The translations under genes and the position numbers were made by a program. Shown here one piece after another: positions 44,191 to 56,300 of a stretch of DNA of 64,000 bases. Within the stretch, counting starts at the first letter, position 1. Every line of letters starts with the position of its first letter. The stretch comes from Blepharisma stoltei (lineage: Eukaryota > Ciliophora > Heterotrichea > Heterotrichida > Blepharismidae). The stretch is from assembly GCA_914767885.1 (NCBI GenBank), contig CAJZBQ010000022.1:1-64000 (forward strand), written 5' to 3'. A model generated the notes under the pieces. That model saw only the letters and a program-made list of their open reading frames with translations. It was not told the DNA's origin and did not search any database.

Positions 44191-44541
44191 TTAGATTTGG
44201 AAAGTAACCTCTCCTCCTTGTTTCATGAAATCGATCACATTGACTCCAGTTTCATCTTCGAACATTTTGTTAGCTTGTCTTGGGTTGATTTCTCCGCTTT
44301 CTACGCTTCTCCAGATCCCATCACTAAAGGCAATAATATCTTCATAGCTCATATTGGAAATCGTTAGGATTTCTGCACCGTTTTTGGTTGATGTGACAGG
44401 ATGATATTCTTGTGTTTCGGCCCAAGCTTCTTCCATAACTGGCTCAAGGACTTCTGTTTCTGCTTGTAAGAAGGCTTGAGATTCAGATAAGGCTGCAAAT
44501 GAACAGACTGCAAGGCAAGCAATTAAGAAAAGCTTTGACAT
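44191..44541 (-). CDS. Small secreted acidic protein
   Basis: 116 residues. Cleavable signal (MSKLFLIACLAVCSFAALSE), an acidic Glu-rich stretch, then a compact part (MSYEDIIAFSDGIWRSVESG, NVIDFMKQGGEVTFQI). No Cys after the signal. No family recognised; probably secreted or in a vesicle or granule. Confidence 0.75.
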   Translation of the reverse strand: MSKLFLIACLAVCSFAALSESQAFLQAETEVLEPVMEEAWAETQEYHPVTSTKNGAEILTISNMSYEDIIAFSDGIWRSVESGEINPRQANKMFEDETGVNVIDFMKQGGEVTFQI

Positions 44542-44924
44542 TTTAATTATAACGATACATTTAACGTTCTAAATTTATCTTTGTTGCATTGCGGATAAAT
44601 ATGGCATAAGGGAATTTTGAAAGAATCTGACTGAACTGTTATAAGGAAGTTCGAAGGTTTGTTAAGGTGATGATAAAATTTTTGGGTAAAGAAAACTTTA
44701 TGCTAATGATTTATGCAGAACTGATTTTCTAGCTTCTAAAAAAATTTGCTTTGAATTTATGCTTTAAATAATTGCAAAACTTTAACTGAAAAATTGGTCA
44801 ATGTTAACGAAATGTCCTTAAAATAAAAAACCAACAAATATTTTATAGGAAATTATATATACACATGAAATTAGCAATTCATCTTTAACAATCACCAAAC
44901 CATTGAAATGATTTAATTATTTCT

Positions 44925-45527
44925 TTACAATGCAATATTTTTTGAAGACAAGATTTCTTCTGCCGCTGTAATTTGGTTAAAAAGCCGTTTTGACCTATTT
45001 CCACAATCATCTAATTTTTCCTTTATCTCATTTAAGCTGCTTTTAGTATTTTCCAAAGTCTGTGGATGAATAGCATTTGATTTTTTCAATAATGAATAAT
45101 AATGAGAGTCGTGCTGAGCAATTTCAATGATTCTAATAAAGCTGTCTTGCATGTCTTCTTCGACCACTAATTCCCCTTGGCTTTCCTCACAGATGTGTTG
45201 GATCAATTTTTTCCGATTTTGTTTAATTAATTTCAAATAGTTTGAAGTTTTCGATAAAAGCTCAATTTTTATGTCAACTTGCTGCTTGTTTAAAAACTCT
45301 CCAAATTTCACTAAATCTCGCTCGCATTTCAGCTGAATTGCGTATTTTTCACACTCGTCTATTACCTCTAAGAGATGAGCCTGCTTTCCCATTAATTCAT
45401 CTGAAATTTCTGGGCTTGCTTCTGTGCTTTCTAAATTATCAAGAAAATTGCAGTAGTCTCCCATCCCTCCTGTGTCGACCACTTTTAAAGTAGCTGAACC
45501 TCCTTTTACAGCCCATGGATTACTCAT
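44925..45527 (-). CDS. HAUS2-like coiled-coil protein
   Basis: 200 residues, ATG 45527. After an N-terminal NPW motif (MSNPWAVKGG) the rest is almost all helical coiled coil (LLSKTSNYLKLIKQNRKKLI, SLNEIKEKLDDCGNRSKRLF). Size, the NPW start and the spacing of predicted helices recall augmin subunit HAUS2, which helps branch microtubules from existing ones. This is a resemblance by eye, not an alignment. An unrelated coiled-coil protein is possible. Confidence 0.5.
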   Translation of the reverse strand: MSNPWAVKGGSATLKVVDTGGMGDYCNFLDNLESTEASPEISDELMGKQAHLLEVIDECEKYAIQLKCERDLVKFGEFLNKQQVDIKIELLSKTSNYLKLIKQNRKKLIQHICEESQGELVVEEDMQDSFIRIIEIAQHDSHYYSLLKKSNAIHPQTLENTKSSLNEIKEKLDDCGNRSKRLFNQITAAEEILSSKNIAL

Positions 45528-45662
45528 TTTCTTATTAACAAAAATTTCTAAAATAATTCATATCTTTTTTACTGATCTTTTGTATATTTCACTTCAAAAT
45601 TTATAGCTCATCTGTTTCATTAAAAATGCCAAAATACAAAGCAGTTCGTATTCCTTATTTAT

Positions 45663-45722
45663 TAACTCCCCCTCCTTTTAAATTGGAACAAAAAATTCCT
45701 GCTCCAATTTAAAAGGGGTTAC
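45663..45722. mobile_element. Hairpin of MITE family C
   Basis: TTAACTCCCCCTCC then TTTTAAATTGGAACAAAAAA and the inverse TGCTCCAATTTAAAAGGGG. Solo hairpin in the flank of the HAUS2-like gene. Confidence 0.7.
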
Positions 45723-45775
45723 TATGCTTTTTAAAACGAAATTTTATATTTAAATTATTCTATAAAAAAATCTTA

Positions 45776-46544
45776 CTACCCCCCTCCGTGAGTGAACAAA
45801 AAAGTTTTGTTCACTCACGGAGGGGGGTTAATTTTTGTTTTTTAAAAAATTTATATATAAATTTTATAGAAAAATTTTTTTTTCAAAATTTAAAAAAATC
45901 CTAATTCGCAAAAATTGAAAAGCAAATATTAAATTAATTTATAAAATTTATAGTTTTAAAAAGCAATCTGTTTAAAATGAAACAGAATTAGCTCTAGATT
46001 TCTATATACTAATGATAACTTATATATCAAAATTTTTTTCCTAACTCCCCCCCCCCCCTCCGTGAGCGAACAAAAAAATTTTGTTCGCTCACGGAGGGGG
46101 GTTAATTTTTTTTTTTAAAAACAATTTATATATAAATTTTATAAAAAATATTTTTTTCGAAATTTAAAAAAATCCTAATTTGCAAAAATTGGGAAGCAAA
46201 TATTAATTTAATTTGCAAAATTTTATGTTTTAAAACGCAATTTGTTTAAAATTAAACAGAATTAGCTCTAGATTTCATTATACTAATTATCACTTATATA
46301 TCAAAATTTTTTTCCATTAAAATTTTTTCTATTAAAAAAATTTTTGTTTACTCACGGAGGGTGGGTTTTTGGTCAAAAAATGGCGATTTTTCTAATAGTT
46401 TTGTTCGCTCACGGAGGGGGGGGGGGGGGAGTAAAAAACTTTTCTATTAAAAAAAATTTTTGTTCACTCACGGAGGGTGGGTTTTTTAAGCAAAAAATAG
46501 GGATTTTTCTAATGATTTTGTTTACTCACGGAGGGGGGGAGTTA
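45776..46544. mobile_element. MITE interrupted by a second MITE
   Basis: The outer MITE runs 45776-46043 and resumes 46434-46544 (its two-word arm ends before TA 46543-46544). The inner MITE lies between, at a TA of the outer core. Outer and inner have the same orientation. Confidence 0.85.
46044..46433. mobile_element. Inner MITE (390 bp)
   Basis: Full-length MITE flanked by TA (46042-46043 / 46432-46433) inside another copy. The flanks join into the normal MITE core (TTTTTTTCCTA + AAAAAC...). Direct evidence of TA-targeted insertion. Confidence 0.9.
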
Positions 46545-46689
46545 AAAAATATAATTGAGCACAATACTTGGTTTTTAATTTATTTTATGAAAAATTAATC
46601 GATTCAGTGTGAAAAACTGTTTAAATAATTAAATTAATCAAAACTAATTTTTATATAATAGTATTTTCATCCCTATTGGATAACAATTT

Positions 46690-48006
46690 TTGTTCCAATT
46701 TAAAGGGGGTTTAAGTACTCAAAAAATGGATATAGCTCATACCCCTTTATAGATTTCTTTATCGAGCAAAATGTACTGGATTATTGAACGACCAAGAGAG
46801 ACTCTATTAGAGGAACGGGCTGGATATCTATATCAGGAAGTGCTAAAAAGTGACATGTCCAAAAATGGTGACAAGTCTGAAAAAAGTTGACAAGTAAACG
46901 CGCCAATTTTTAAAATGGATTTATTATTAAAATAATTTAAAACTTAAGATATTTTAATTTTAATCAATATTTAATTATGCTAAGTACACATAATATGAGT
47001 CGATAAGAACTTTGTATATATTGAGATACACAAGCCACGGACTTTGCAAATTATAGCTCTAGTCTTCATATATAAATTAGCATAAAATAAAGAAATTCTA
47101 TCGAGCCGGAAAAATGCACATTGAGTTGCAAGTTTTTGATTTTCACTTGTAAGCCATATTGAATTTTTGCTAAATACTTCTCATATGAGTCGATAAGAAC
47201 TTTGTATATTTGAGAATCACAAGCCACGCACTTTGCAAATTATAGCTCTAGTCTTCATAAATAAATTAGCATAAAATAAAGAAATTCTATCGAGCCGGAA
47301 AAATGCACATCGAGTTGCAAGTTTTTGATTTTCACTTGTAAGTTAAGTACTTCTCATATGAGTCGATGAGAACTTTGTATATATTGAGAATCACAAGCCA
47401 CGCACTTTGCAAACTATAGCTTTAGTCTTCATAAATAAATTATCATAAATAAAGAAATTCCATCGAGCCGGAAAAATGCACATTGAATTGCAAGTTTTTG
47501 ATTTTCACTTATAAGCCATATTGAATTTTTGCTAAGTACACATCATATGAGTCGATAAGAACTTTGTATATTTGAGAATCACAAGCCACGCACTTTGCAA
47601 ATTATAGCTCTAGTCTTCATAAATAAATTAGCATAAAATAAAGAAATTCTATCGAGCCGGAAAAATGCACATTGAGTTGCAAGTTTTTGATTTTTACAGC
47701 TATTATTAAATTTAAATATATATAAAATCAAAATATTTAAAGCCAATATATAATGTGTAATTATATCTTCTGTCTAATTGGTATCTTAAGTTTTAAATTA
47801 TTTTAATAATAAATCCATTTTAAAAAATTTGGCGCGTTTACTTGTCAACTTTTTTCAGACTTGTCACCATTTTTTGATCCAGCCCGTTCCTTTAATAGAG
47901 TCTCTCTTGGTCGTTCAATAATCCAGTACATTTTGCTCGATAAAGAAATCTATAAAGGGATATAAGCTATACTTTGCCGATGCTTTTTCTAATTTAAAGG
48001 GGGAGT
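46690..48006. mobile_element. 1.3-kb long-inverted-repeat element
   Basis: Long arms at about 46731-46949 and 47783-47972 are inverse complements (for example TGTACTGGATTATTGAACGA / TCGTTCAATAATCCAGTACA and ACAAGTAAACGCGCC / GGCGCGTTTACTTGT). The left arm carries an extra ~30 bases. The outermost ends are family C MITE words (TCCAATTTAAAGGGGG / CTAATTTAAAGGGGGAGTA). The centre is a four-unit tandem array (46973-47700). No coding frame. Confidence 0.85.
46973..47700. repeat. Tandem array, four units of about 175-190 bp
   Basis: Units start near CATATGAGTCGATAAGAACT and end near TTGCAAGTTTTTGATTTTCA, each containing ATCGAGCCGGAAAAATGCAC. The second unit lacks a CCATATTGAATTTTTGC segment. Units are over 90% alike, so recently amplified. 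Confidence 0.9.
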
Positions 48007-48077
48007 AAATAAAAATATTAATTAAATTAAAAAAATTAAGGCAAATTCAAAGAAAACATAATACTCACTCTCCTTTC

Positions 48078-48371
48078 ATGCACCGGAACAAAACAACTTC
48101 TCCATCACCCAGAGGTGTCAGTTTTTCTGTCAAAGATACTAACAACTTTTCAATCTTCATGCCTCAAAGCTGTGACTCTTCGTTTTTAGCAATTTCTCAT
48201 CAAAAAGCTAAGCTTATAAATAAAATCAAAATTTGCACAGGACTCACTCCTGCAATTGACAAAAAATCAGCGAAAACTGATCCAAATACGTCAGCACTTG
48301 AAAATACGGTTGCAAAGCCAGAAACGAGTAATAAGGATAAAAGATCAAATTTTAACCTATTCTGTCTATAA
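48078..48371 (+). CDS. Small polar protein of unknown function
   Basis: 97 residues, ATG 48078, TAA 48371; polar and Lys/Ser/Thr-rich (MHRNKTTSPSPRGVSFSVKD, SKTDP-like stretches). No domain recognised. It lies 45 bp before the TTLL gene on the same strand and could be a separate small gene or an upstream piece of it. Confidence 0.5.
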   Translation: MHRNKTTSPSPRGVSFSVKDTNNFSIFMPQSCDSSFLAISHQKAKLINKIKICTGLTPAIDKKSAKTDPNTSALENTVAKPETSNKDKRSNFNLFCL

Positions 48372-48416
48372 TTAATAAAAATTTAAAAATAAAAAATTAA
48401 TTTTTCCAAATTCTAT

Positions 48417-50465
48417 ATGAAAAGAATACTAACGAATGGAATCAAAGTAAAAAGAATTCAAGAAGAAAGCAAGCTTTCAGCCCAGCCAAAACTAGCCAAA
48501 CTTGAAATAACTGAAGAAAGAACGCTAAGAGCTGAACGTAGAAGCCAACCTAATAGCCTTGATAGCTGAAACGAAATTTTAAACGCAAAGCCTGACGTCG
48601 AAAAAAGCTGCCTTATTATCAAGAAAAGCAATTTGGCTTCATATGAAGAATATTTCACGCAAAAAAACAAGTTTAAAGAAATGTATGCAGCGATACGGCC
48701 TTTAAAAGTAACTTTAGATCAAAAGAAAAATGTCAAGGAAAGGATCACAATCCCACATGTTAAAAAAGTTGCAAAAAAAATCGAAAAAATTTCGGTAAAA
48801 GAAGCTATGAGAGACAAAGAATGAGTTTCCAAAGCAAAATCTCAAATAATAAAAGACATGACTTTTCAAATCAGCTGAAGCAATGGGATGAGAATAACCC
48901 CTCCATGTGAAAATTTTTTTACTTATAAATATTATTTAGGAAGAGGAAATAACGCAAGGCTGGTTCAGCAGTGCTTGAATTCCAGATGGTGATGGACAAG
49001 GGTAACCAAAGAAGAAATTGACAAGGCAAATTTTATATGGACTCAGTGAAAAGATAAAAATATCATAGAAAGCTTATCCTCGCTATCTGACATAAAACAT
49101 GACCAAGAAGCCATCACAAGCCCAGTCTCAATCTCCTGCAACACAAGATTTGTCTGAATAAGCCCTACAACCAACATCTCCCAAACCAAAATTGTTGACC
49201 TAGCCCCATTAGGCTACGATTTAGTCACAAAATCCGAAAGTTTTTCTCATATCGCTTGCAATTTCCTATACAACTGCTCAGAAATGAAAATTTGTAACAA
49301 AATCGAGCATAATTACCATCTTTCTAATAAGAAAGCGCTTTTTGCGAATTTAAGGCAATATTATTTAGCTATAGGGAAAGACCCTTTTGACTATATTCCA
49401 GTCACTTTTCATATAACAAAAGGAGAAAATGATGAAGAATTCGTCAAATTTGAAGAAATTTATAATACAAAAATTTCAGCTGTTTCTGCAGAGACACTTA
49501 CGAATATTTGGATAGTAAAACCAGGGGAAAATACAAATAGAGGCAATGGGATTACTGTTTGTTCCTCCCTAGAGCAGATTAAAGGGATTATCAGAAGCAG
49601 CAACCCGGATAAGACAAATAAACGCACATTTATTATACAGAAATATGTAGAAAACCCTTTCCTAGTCCACAAGCGGAAATTCGACATCAGATGCTACGCA
49701 TTAATTACCTGTTTCAATGGGGTAGTCCAAGGATATTATTATAATGAAGGCTATTTAAGGACTTCCTGCAAAAGTTTCTCAATCAATAACATAGAAGATC
49801 CTTTTACCCATTTAACTAACGACGCTATCCAAAAACAATCAGAAGACTACGGTAAATTTGAAAGCGGGAACAAAATGTCTTATTCAGATTTCCAACGGTA
49901 CCTAGACTCCCACCCTGCAGAAAACCAAAAAAACTTCTTACTTGACGTCCTCCCAAAAATGAAGGAAATAGTCAAAGACACCATACAGTCCGTCTGCTTA
50001 AAAATCGACCCAAAAAAACGTGCCCATACTTTTGAGATTTTTGGGTACGATTTCTTACTAGACAGTGAACTCAAGCCATGGCTGCTAGAAGTCAACACAA
50101 ATCCCTGTTTAGAGCTGTCGTCTCCTCATTTAGCAAGGATTATTCCTTCTATGCTGGAGAATTCCTTTAGGATCGCCTTAGATACAATTTTCCAAGAACC
50201 GACCTCAGCGTATAGGCGGTCTACAAATAGCGTTATATTGGAGCCGCTGCCTGAAAACCGATATGAGCTGGTGTTCCACTCGTGTAATGATGGAGAAAAG
50301 CTGATAGAAGAGCTTAAACAGCGAGGGACACTTGAAGATTTTATGTACATTGACCCATCAATTCAAGAAATTTCTGAAGAAATTGATGAGGAAGCCCCTT
50401 CAGAAAAAGAAAAAAAAGGAAATTCAGAAGGTGAAAATGAGGAGTCTGAGGATGAAGGACAATAA
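48417..50465 (+). CDS. Tubulin tyrosine ligase-like (TTLL) protein
   Basis: 682 residues in one frame from ATG 48417, with about ten Trp from TGA (NSRWWWTRV among them). The N-terminal ~210 residues are basic and partly coiled. The ATP-grasp TTL core covers about residues 250-600: IWIVKPGENTNRGNGI, FIIQKYVENPFLVHKRKFDI, IFGYDFLLDSELKPWLLEVN and NTNPCLE. The C-terminus is acidic (SEEIDEEAPSEKE). TTLLs add Glu or Gly to tubulin tails in cilia. The SDYGKFESGN and QYYLAIGKDPFDYIPVTFHI segments recall the glycylase-type TTLL3/8/10 group, but the subtype is not settled. A ciliary or cortical microtubule role is expected. Confidence 0.9.
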
Positions 50466-50488
50466 TGTGATAAATATAATTTTTTAAT

Positions 50489-50842
50489 ATGAACAGGTCT
50501 TATGATAATGATTTTTTACCAACTACAAAGGATTTTATTTCGCATTGGACGAGGAATTCTGAAGTAAAAAACAAAAAATCGAAGTCACAGTTTCCACAGA
50601 AGATGAAAAGAGCTGCGAATTCGGAAGCTCAGCTGACACAGGTGAAGCTGCCTCCGCTTTCTTGCAAAATTGGGTCGCTTAAAACCTTTTTAAATCCTGA
50701 TGATTTTGCGAGAAGTGCAAATGATTTTCAAATTCAAGAAAAAACATCTAAATCGGGGTATAGCTCTTGATTCCATAAAGAGCTATTTTTATTCTTACAA
50801 AAAAATGCAATTGACTGCTTTAAGCCCATCTTATTTCTCTAA
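50489..50842 (+). CDS. Short polar protein of unknown function
   Basis: 117 residues, ATG 50489. One TGA-coded Trp (SKSGYSSWFHKE) extends the frame to TAA 50842. Basic, probably disordered N-terminus (SEVKNKKSKSQFPQKMKRAA). No family recognised. It begins 23 bp after the TTLL stop. Confidence 0.6.
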
Positions 50843-50952
50843 GTTTTTTTTATTAGTCAATTTTTGTATTGAAAGCAAAAAAAAAGGCTATAATGTCAAT
50901 AGAAATAAGGATTATCTTATATAGGAGAAAAACTTGGAAATTGTATATAACG

Positions 50953-52554
50953 ATGAATGAAGAACTGTCAAGTAGCTCAGTTAAGGAACAGTTAAATAAT
51001 TTAACTGAAGGGCAAGATGACTCTGAAAGTGTAGACCCAAGAAAATTGCTGCTTTATGATAAGCATGCGATCAATAGAAGAAGAGCTGCTGGGAAAATTT
51101 GTGAAACAATTGTGGAAGAAGTAAAAAAGCAGTTTGGGCATATTGAGCAGAAAGTTGAAGCGCCACAGGTGATTGAGAGGTCTGGAGATCCAGTTGAAAG
51201 ACTAAGAGAAAAGCTTGAAAAAATTAAAATCGAAAAAATCAGCGATTCCAAATTTTATGAAACCGGCACACCCAAAAACTCCACCCGGAAAAAAGGCGTG
51301 AACTTTCGAAGCGAATTAGATTCAAAAGACCACGAAGAAACAGTCTCCCACGAGTCCAACGTCCTTAAATCAAGCAAAAGCTTCGACAAAATCCAAAGGG
51401 ACGAAATAGTCCAAAGCGGCGATTTAACAGAGCTCCTCAGCATTGACTCAGCCAGAGACAACTTAGGCGCCGAGGCCTCCGCAATCCTCGCAAAAGCTAT
51501 GATTTTTCTTAACCTCCAAAACCAATTCGAAAAAACTGGTGCAAAAATCCTATTTGATGGGATAAGAGATATCATTGAAAACGCGTTTTCTTATAACATA
51601 AGGTCCTCTGTATTCAAAAAAAGATTTATTTCAATTAACAGAAACTGCTTGTCTTTTCCAAGCTGCGGGATTGACCAATTGAAAATTATTTATTTGATAA
51701 AACATTTTACGTGCTTTTTTACACTAGTAAAGGTCGATTTTTCAGGAAATCAGATAGGGGATAAAGCCGTGGCCGCGCTTACGTTAGCCTTGATGCATGC
51801 AAGCCCATGCCTTGAAGATTACGATTTATATAGAATTTAGCTGAATTTGTATTTAATTTATGCATTTTAATAAAAATAGTTATTTAAGGATATAAGTGTA
51901 TCGTATACTGGGATAGGACTTCCATCAGCCCAGGCGCTACAGCAATATTTATCAGACAGCCCCTGCCAAATCCAATTTTTAAGGATCGAAGGCAACAAAT
52001 TCGAAGACGCCGGAGCCTGCTGTATCGCAATGGGCCTTCTCTGCAACTCTAGCGTCAAATTCTGCAACATCAGCAAAAATGATATGGAAACTGCCTCAGG
52101 CCTGGCTTTTTCCAAAGTTATCAGAATAAATAGAACCTTAAAAGGCCTCAACCTCTCCTTCAGCACTTTTGACGAACACGTTTCTAAAGACTTATCTCGA
52201 TCTCTTATAGTAAACACTGAGCTTAAAAGCTTAGTTCTCTATAAATGTGGGCTGACTGATAAAGATATGAGGGAATTCGGACACATGTTGAGCGCCAATG
52301 TAGCCTTGCAGCAGCTTATGCTGAACCAAAATGCAATTGGGTATAAAGGATTGAGCAATTTATCGTATGGATTAGAAAAAAATAAGACGCTTGCTCATTT
52401 AGGGTTAAGCGGAAATTTGGGGATTAAATTGAGGATGCTGGAAAAAATGAAGGAATTTGTACCGAGAGAGGTGGAAATTGATATAGCGAAGGAGGATGAT
52501 TTTTTTAGGTCGGCTGAGGAGAAAAAGCTGAAGCTGATGGAATTGATAAGATAA
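50953..52554 (+). CDS. Leucine-rich-repeat protein split by a short IES
   Basis: ATG 50953, TAA 52554. Removing 51831-51905 leaves 1527 nt, 508 residues. The N-terminal ~240 residues are polar with coiled-coil tendency. From about residue 250 ribonuclease-inhibitor-type LRRs follow (VKVDFSGNQIGDKAVAALTL, FLRIEGNKFEDAGACCIAMG, LVLYKCGLTDKDMREFGHML, LMLNQNAIGYKGLSNLSYGL). An in-frame ATG lies upstream at 50869, but 50953 gives a more typical start. In ciliates such LRR proteins are often basal-body or axonemal (as in T-complex-associated proteins); that is inference only. Confidence 0.85.
51831..51905. other. Short IES (75 bp) in LRR gene
   Basis: TA at 51829-51830 and 51904-51905. Contains an in-frame TAG. 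Removal joins CLEDYDLY to TGIGLPSAQAL, restoring LRR spacing. Confidence 0.85.
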
Positions 52555-52717
52555 ATAATCATATATTAGACTGATAAAATGCTGGTTTTTAGAAATTTTA
52601 AAGTGAAATTAATTAAAGCAGAAGATTTTCTTATAAAAATGCTGTATTATAAGAAATCCTATTAAACATAATCCTATACAAAACATTATTTTGTAACGAT
52701 GTTTAAAGCTATTTTAA

Positions 52718-53095
52718 TTATAATTCTATAGTCTCACTGAGAAACTGTATAAAAGAAACTGGGATATTTTCTTCTGGAGTATGCTGCAAAACTTCTTCAA
52801 TAACTTCTGTCATTATTTTACAAGAATTTTCAATAGCTTCTCTTTCTGACTTTAATTTCACCTCATTTTTAAGCCGATCCCAAATGTTATCTTCTTCATG
52901 TGTTTTCATCATTTTTTCAAGGACCGGGTCTAGTTTGAAGCTGCCAAGCTTATTAATTTTTCCGATGTTAGAAACATGTCCTCGAGAGCATTTGATGCAT
53001 CGAGCCCGGCTTATCCCGTGTAAGCAAAATAAATCGTGATTATCAAGCATTCTTTCGCAGTCAGCAAGAACTTTTGAGATATTCCACAGTGTCAT
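52718..53095 (-). CDS. Small protein with a CxxC-like motif
   Basis: 125 residues, ATG 53095 (MTLWNISKVLADCERMLDNH). The motif FCLHGISRARCIKCSRGHVS may bind a metal ion. The rest is helical and acidic (KTHEEDNIWDRLKNEVKLKS). No family recognised. No IES is needed. Confidence 0.65.
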   Translation of the reverse strand: MTLWNISKVLADCERMLDNHDLFCLHGISRARCIKCSRGHVSNIGKINKLGSFKLDPVLEKMMKTHEEDNIWDRLKNEVKLKSEREAIENSCKIMTEVIEEVLQHTPEENIPVSFIQFLSETIEL

Positions 53096-53357
53096 AAATT
53101 CCTATACACTTTCTGCTAGTTAAAATATTTTTTATTAATCATTTGTGAGCTAATTTTTTTATAAAAAAAATAGAAATTTATTAAAAAACTATTAAAGGGA
53201 GTGTATATTTAATTTAAAGCACATATTATTGGATTTCAATTATTCAAATTTCCTTTCATCTTATATTGCTCTGACTGTCTATTTTTCTTTCTTTCCACCT
53301 CGCTTTAATCATAAATTCACAATTCCTTTTTCGATTGTTTTTTATTTTATTTCTAAC

Positions 53358-56300
53358 CTAATCTCTTATATAAACCTGAGGCAAACTTCTCACCCTTCTC
53401 TTAAACTGGCTTGGTGTCTTAATAACTTCTCTATTTTTTGTGACGCTTTCTTGGCTTTCCCTCATCCCTTCACATATAACTTCAACATCCAGTCTTCTTG
53501 CGCCGTCAAAAAACAGCTCCTCAAAGCACCTCTGGAACTCTTCTTTCGTCACTTTTCTCAGCTCAGCCTCAATATCTTCTCTTCTGCCAAATAAATAAGC
53601 CCCAGAATCCACTTCTAATATGAATCTCCTATACTGCTCAAAAATTGACATATCTTTTTTCGTCAATGATTTAATGGTCGATTCTCTATTTGTGTTGAAT
53701 TTTTCGTCAGAAATTTCTTTTAATTCTTTTCTAATTTCGTTTATATTTATTTATTATAAATTAAAATTTTTTTTATTTTTTTTAAAAAAACAATTTGGTT
53801 TGGAAAAATGGATTATAAAATTAGAAATTCTGTTAGTCAAAAAGAATGGGGCGGCCACAGAAGATTGGACTATGATATTGAAATGGAGAACACCTCTCAA
53901 TTTTCTTATAAAGGAAGAAACTATATAGCCAAGCTGCTCCTTGGTGCGGAGAGTGTCATAGCAAGGTTCTTTAATAAAAGTATCAAGAACCGACAAAATA
54001 GCTTGGGATTTCAAAGTTTCAGCGTCCAGCTGCCACAAACTGACAGAAATTGAGTTATTATTGGTTTGATCAAGCAGATAAACAGGGTAAACCAATGATG
54101 ATACTGACGTCTCAAATGGGGTTTTAGGGATTTCTATTACTTGCAGCCTAGGATAATCATCTTTTCTTATATAGCAGCAGTTTTTAGCTTGTTCAAATAC
54201 CCTTGTGCAAGATTCCACCATAGAAATTGTCCTTTCTTGGCTAAAATTTCCCATGACAAACCATTCAAACCTGACAGTTTTGAGCCACTTGGAATGAAAC
54301 CATAATAAATCTTCAAAAGTGACGTTTTGTAAAGCTTTTAACTGGTCAAGCTCAGAAAAATGTCCTTTCAGCAGCATCAAATCAATGCAAAGTTTCATAG
54401 CTTGATTGGTCGGCGCTGACAAGAAATGGTTATTTAACGAGTCATTTATATGTGTCCAATGGCTTTGGAACAGTTCTTTATCATCATTATCAATAACCAC
54501 AGTCGCCAGTCTCTCCAAAACAGTCTCGAAGAATTTATCATATTTTTGACTATACCCTGACAAGCTTAATTTCAGTCCATAATGCTCCAAATGCAAGCTT
54601 AATTTCAGCCCGCCCTGTTCAGCCAAATAATTTTCTTCCCTAAATTTATCCCAAAATATTTTTCTCCAGATTTTTGCTAACTCCCCCCCCATCCTTGATC
54701 CTTGAACGAACGATTGACTGTAAAAAATTCCTAAAAATTGGGAAAATTAACCCCCATCCTTGATCGAACGATTTTTCATATCATGCAAAATTTTATATAT
54801 ATAAAAATATATTAGTTATCAAAAGTTTGGGAAGATGTGCATAATGAAGTTGTTTTCAGAGACTTTGAGACGACAGAAAGCTTCGGAATCAACCATTCGA
54901 AGTGATTTAGTCATCAATCAGGGCTTAAAAACTCAATAATCTAATAAAATAGAGATTCTTTAAAATTTTTAAAAAACAATTTAATTTAATAAGTAACAAA
55001 TTAAAATTTATACAGTTTAAAAGGGGTAACTAATAAATAAAAATAAGGACTGTCTTGGAAGCCAGCGTCGTTACAATATATCATTAATTGTGAACAGACT
55101 TTATCGACTTTAAATGTGTCGTCTTGTTTGTGCCAGACTGTATTTTTTTCGTTATCGAGGATTCGGAGAGGTAATGGTTTGTCTGAGAGTGGGAGAACGT
55201 CGAAAACGGTAGGGATAAAGTCGTTTCTTACTGGGAGGTCGAGGACGAATTTTGGGTGGGATACTTGGAAGTTGGTCATTTTGGTTTGAAGGTCACTGGA
55301 AAATTTTTCGACAGAGTATTTTGTGCCGTACCATCTTTCGGTCTGCATTTGGCTTTCATCGAATTTTTTGCTGATTAGGTAAACTTGTAAATTCTGGGGT
55401 GTTAAAAGGTCAATAAAAGATCTTATGTTGAAATAAAGCAAAAGGTATAGTAAAAATATTTATAAAGACTGATTTTTATAGAAAATAAGTATGTTTAAGC
55501 ATTTTTTAATTAAATTATTAAACAGAGAATAGTAAATCAGGATTGAATTCTTCAATTAAATCAGATCCAGAAATGATTTTTTCATGAGGATACCTATGAA
55601 GTCTCCAAGACAGATATTCGCAATATGACAATGGATCACTTTTGCTTTTGAAATTAAAATCTGCCTGTGCCAGTGCTTTTATTTCTTCATAAATCCACTC
55701 TTGAACCCCTTTTTCTTTCAGCATAGCAATATACGCATGCGTAATTTCTATAACTCTCTCATAGTTTTCCAGTCCTTTATCAGTCAATTCTACATTGACC
55801 ACCAAAATGCTTAAATTTGAGTACTGTTGACCTGTTCCACTAGCAGATAACTCTTGAGCTAGACCTTCAGCTTTCAGAAAAGATAGCAAGCTGTTTTTCC
55901 CTTCATGGCCTATAAGATGGGCAATATAGTTTCCAGGCTTGGATTTGTAATGGATAATGGTCGGCGGCCATGACCAGAAAAATCGTATATGTTTTACATC
56001 TTGGACTGGGACTACTTTTACAAGGATCCCTGAGACAGTTTCATCATATGGCATTCTCATGTCGACTTCTGGGACTAAATTTTTGTCAACTACTGCTGTA
56101 AAGCTTTGTCTGACCCAGTTTTCGAGTGTTTGGATGTTTTCTTTGCCATATAAAACGATACCCATGATGTTGCTGGAATATTTTGTGTTGTAAAATTCTC
56201 TGACTTGATCATATATGTCTGGCTTATTTAAAGTTTCCATATTCCCAGTCGCAAAATGATTAAAAGAATGCCACTCAAGTGCGAAATTTCTTGACAACTG

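Noticed and set aside
46973-47700. CRISPR or rRNA spacer repeat
   Set aside because: Contiguous ~180-bp tandem units with no unique spacers and no rRNA sequence nearby.
50126-51575. Minus-strand frames opposite the TTLL and LRR genes
   Set aside because: They mirror strongly supported plus-strand genes and show no protein-like features.
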